Shown piece after piece: positions 63,776 through 64,000 of a stretch of 64,000 nt of DNA (position 1 is the stretch's first letter; each line of letters opens with the position of its first letter). This stretch comes from Montifringilla adamsi (lineage: Eukaryota; Chordata; Aves; Passeriformes; Passeridae). A program made the position numbers and the translations under genes. Location: the NCBI GenBank assembly GCA_017590115.1, contig JAGGNK010013558.1, forward strand, positions 7,979,969-8,043,968, in the 5' to 3' direction. The notes below the pieces were generated by a model. It was given only the letters and a program-made list of their open reading frames with translations, was not told where the DNA came from and ran no database searches.

Positions 63776-63930
63776 TGTTTAAAACTGCCTATAAAACAAC
63801 AGCTAATTGCTGATCTGCTTAATTAAAGAGAGCCTTTTGTTGTCACATATACAAAGATAAATGAAATAATCAGCTTTGGACTAATGAGAGATAATTAGAT
63901 TATGCAGTCTGATAAATAAAGACAAAAATC
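63776..63930. promoter_or_regulatory. Candidate SOX/homeodomain element
   Basis: A compact block with GCTTAATTAAAG, CCTTTTGTTGTC and ACAAAGATAAATG (SOX/TCF-like words on opposite strands 15-20 bp apart), GAAATAATCAGC, and GATAATTAGATTATG, which carries two homeodomain cores. It is non-repetitive. Enhancer function is inferred. Confidence 0.35.
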
Positions 63931-64000
63931 CTGCAGATTGCCACTGTATTCTGGACATCTGAGATCACTATAGGATTTAGAGGTGCACTTTCCTTTCCCC

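Overview
The window looks like nuclear DNA from a bird, most likely a songbird. It is AT-rich (by eye about 60% A+T), has no mammalian SINEs or L1 elements, and carries very few transposons. The clearest mobile element is a solo retroviral LTR (46362-46744) whose sequence I recognise as a passerine type. I found no bacterial, organellar or viral gene organisation, and no rRNA, tRNA, CRISPR or operon structure.

I see no confidently coding gene. The longest open frame is 156 codons. With stop codons about every 18 codons in DNA of this composition, chance alone over six frames of 64 kb gives a longest frame of roughly 150-160 codons (my rough estimate). The open frames are therefore at background level. 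A few have splice-site context or protein-like texture and are listed with low confidence: minus strand 7695-8217, plus strand 30965-31090, plus strand 33386-33658, and minus strand 34878-35158 with a faint Kelch-like motif.

The strongest gene-related signal is a compact CpG-rich island at about 50035-50320. It leads into a good splice donor (CAG|GTAATT, intron starting at 50399). This is best read as the promoter and first exon of a plus-strand transcript, coding or long non-coding, whose intron runs right through 51-64 kb.

Layout. 0-8.7 kb: AT-rich non-coding DNA with an A43 tract and a 14-bp nuclear-receptor-type palindrome at 5009. 8.7-24 kb: ordinary non-coding DNA with two small palindromes. 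24-31 kb: several enhancer-like blocks, a perfect hairpin and a PBX-MEIS-type site. 31-37 kb: slightly richer sequence with two exon-like open stretches. 37-38.4 kb: an enhancer-like block with a CTCF-like core, then a 74-bp tandem duplication. 38-46 kb: desert with a 20-bp perfect palindrome. 46.4-46.7 kb: solo LTR. 49.9-50.4 kb: GGAT microsatellite, 29-bp minisatellite and CpG island. 50.4-64 kb: putative intron or desert with several homeodomain, POU and SOX-motif-rich blocks, an AAAAG microsatellite and a 56-bp triplicated repeat.

Overall the window reads as a regulatory gene desert of the kind found around developmental transcription-factor genes. That reading rests on sequence texture and motif content, not on alignment. 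I found no convincing evidence of a new biological system; the best leads are the CpG-island first exon and the candidate enhancer blocks.
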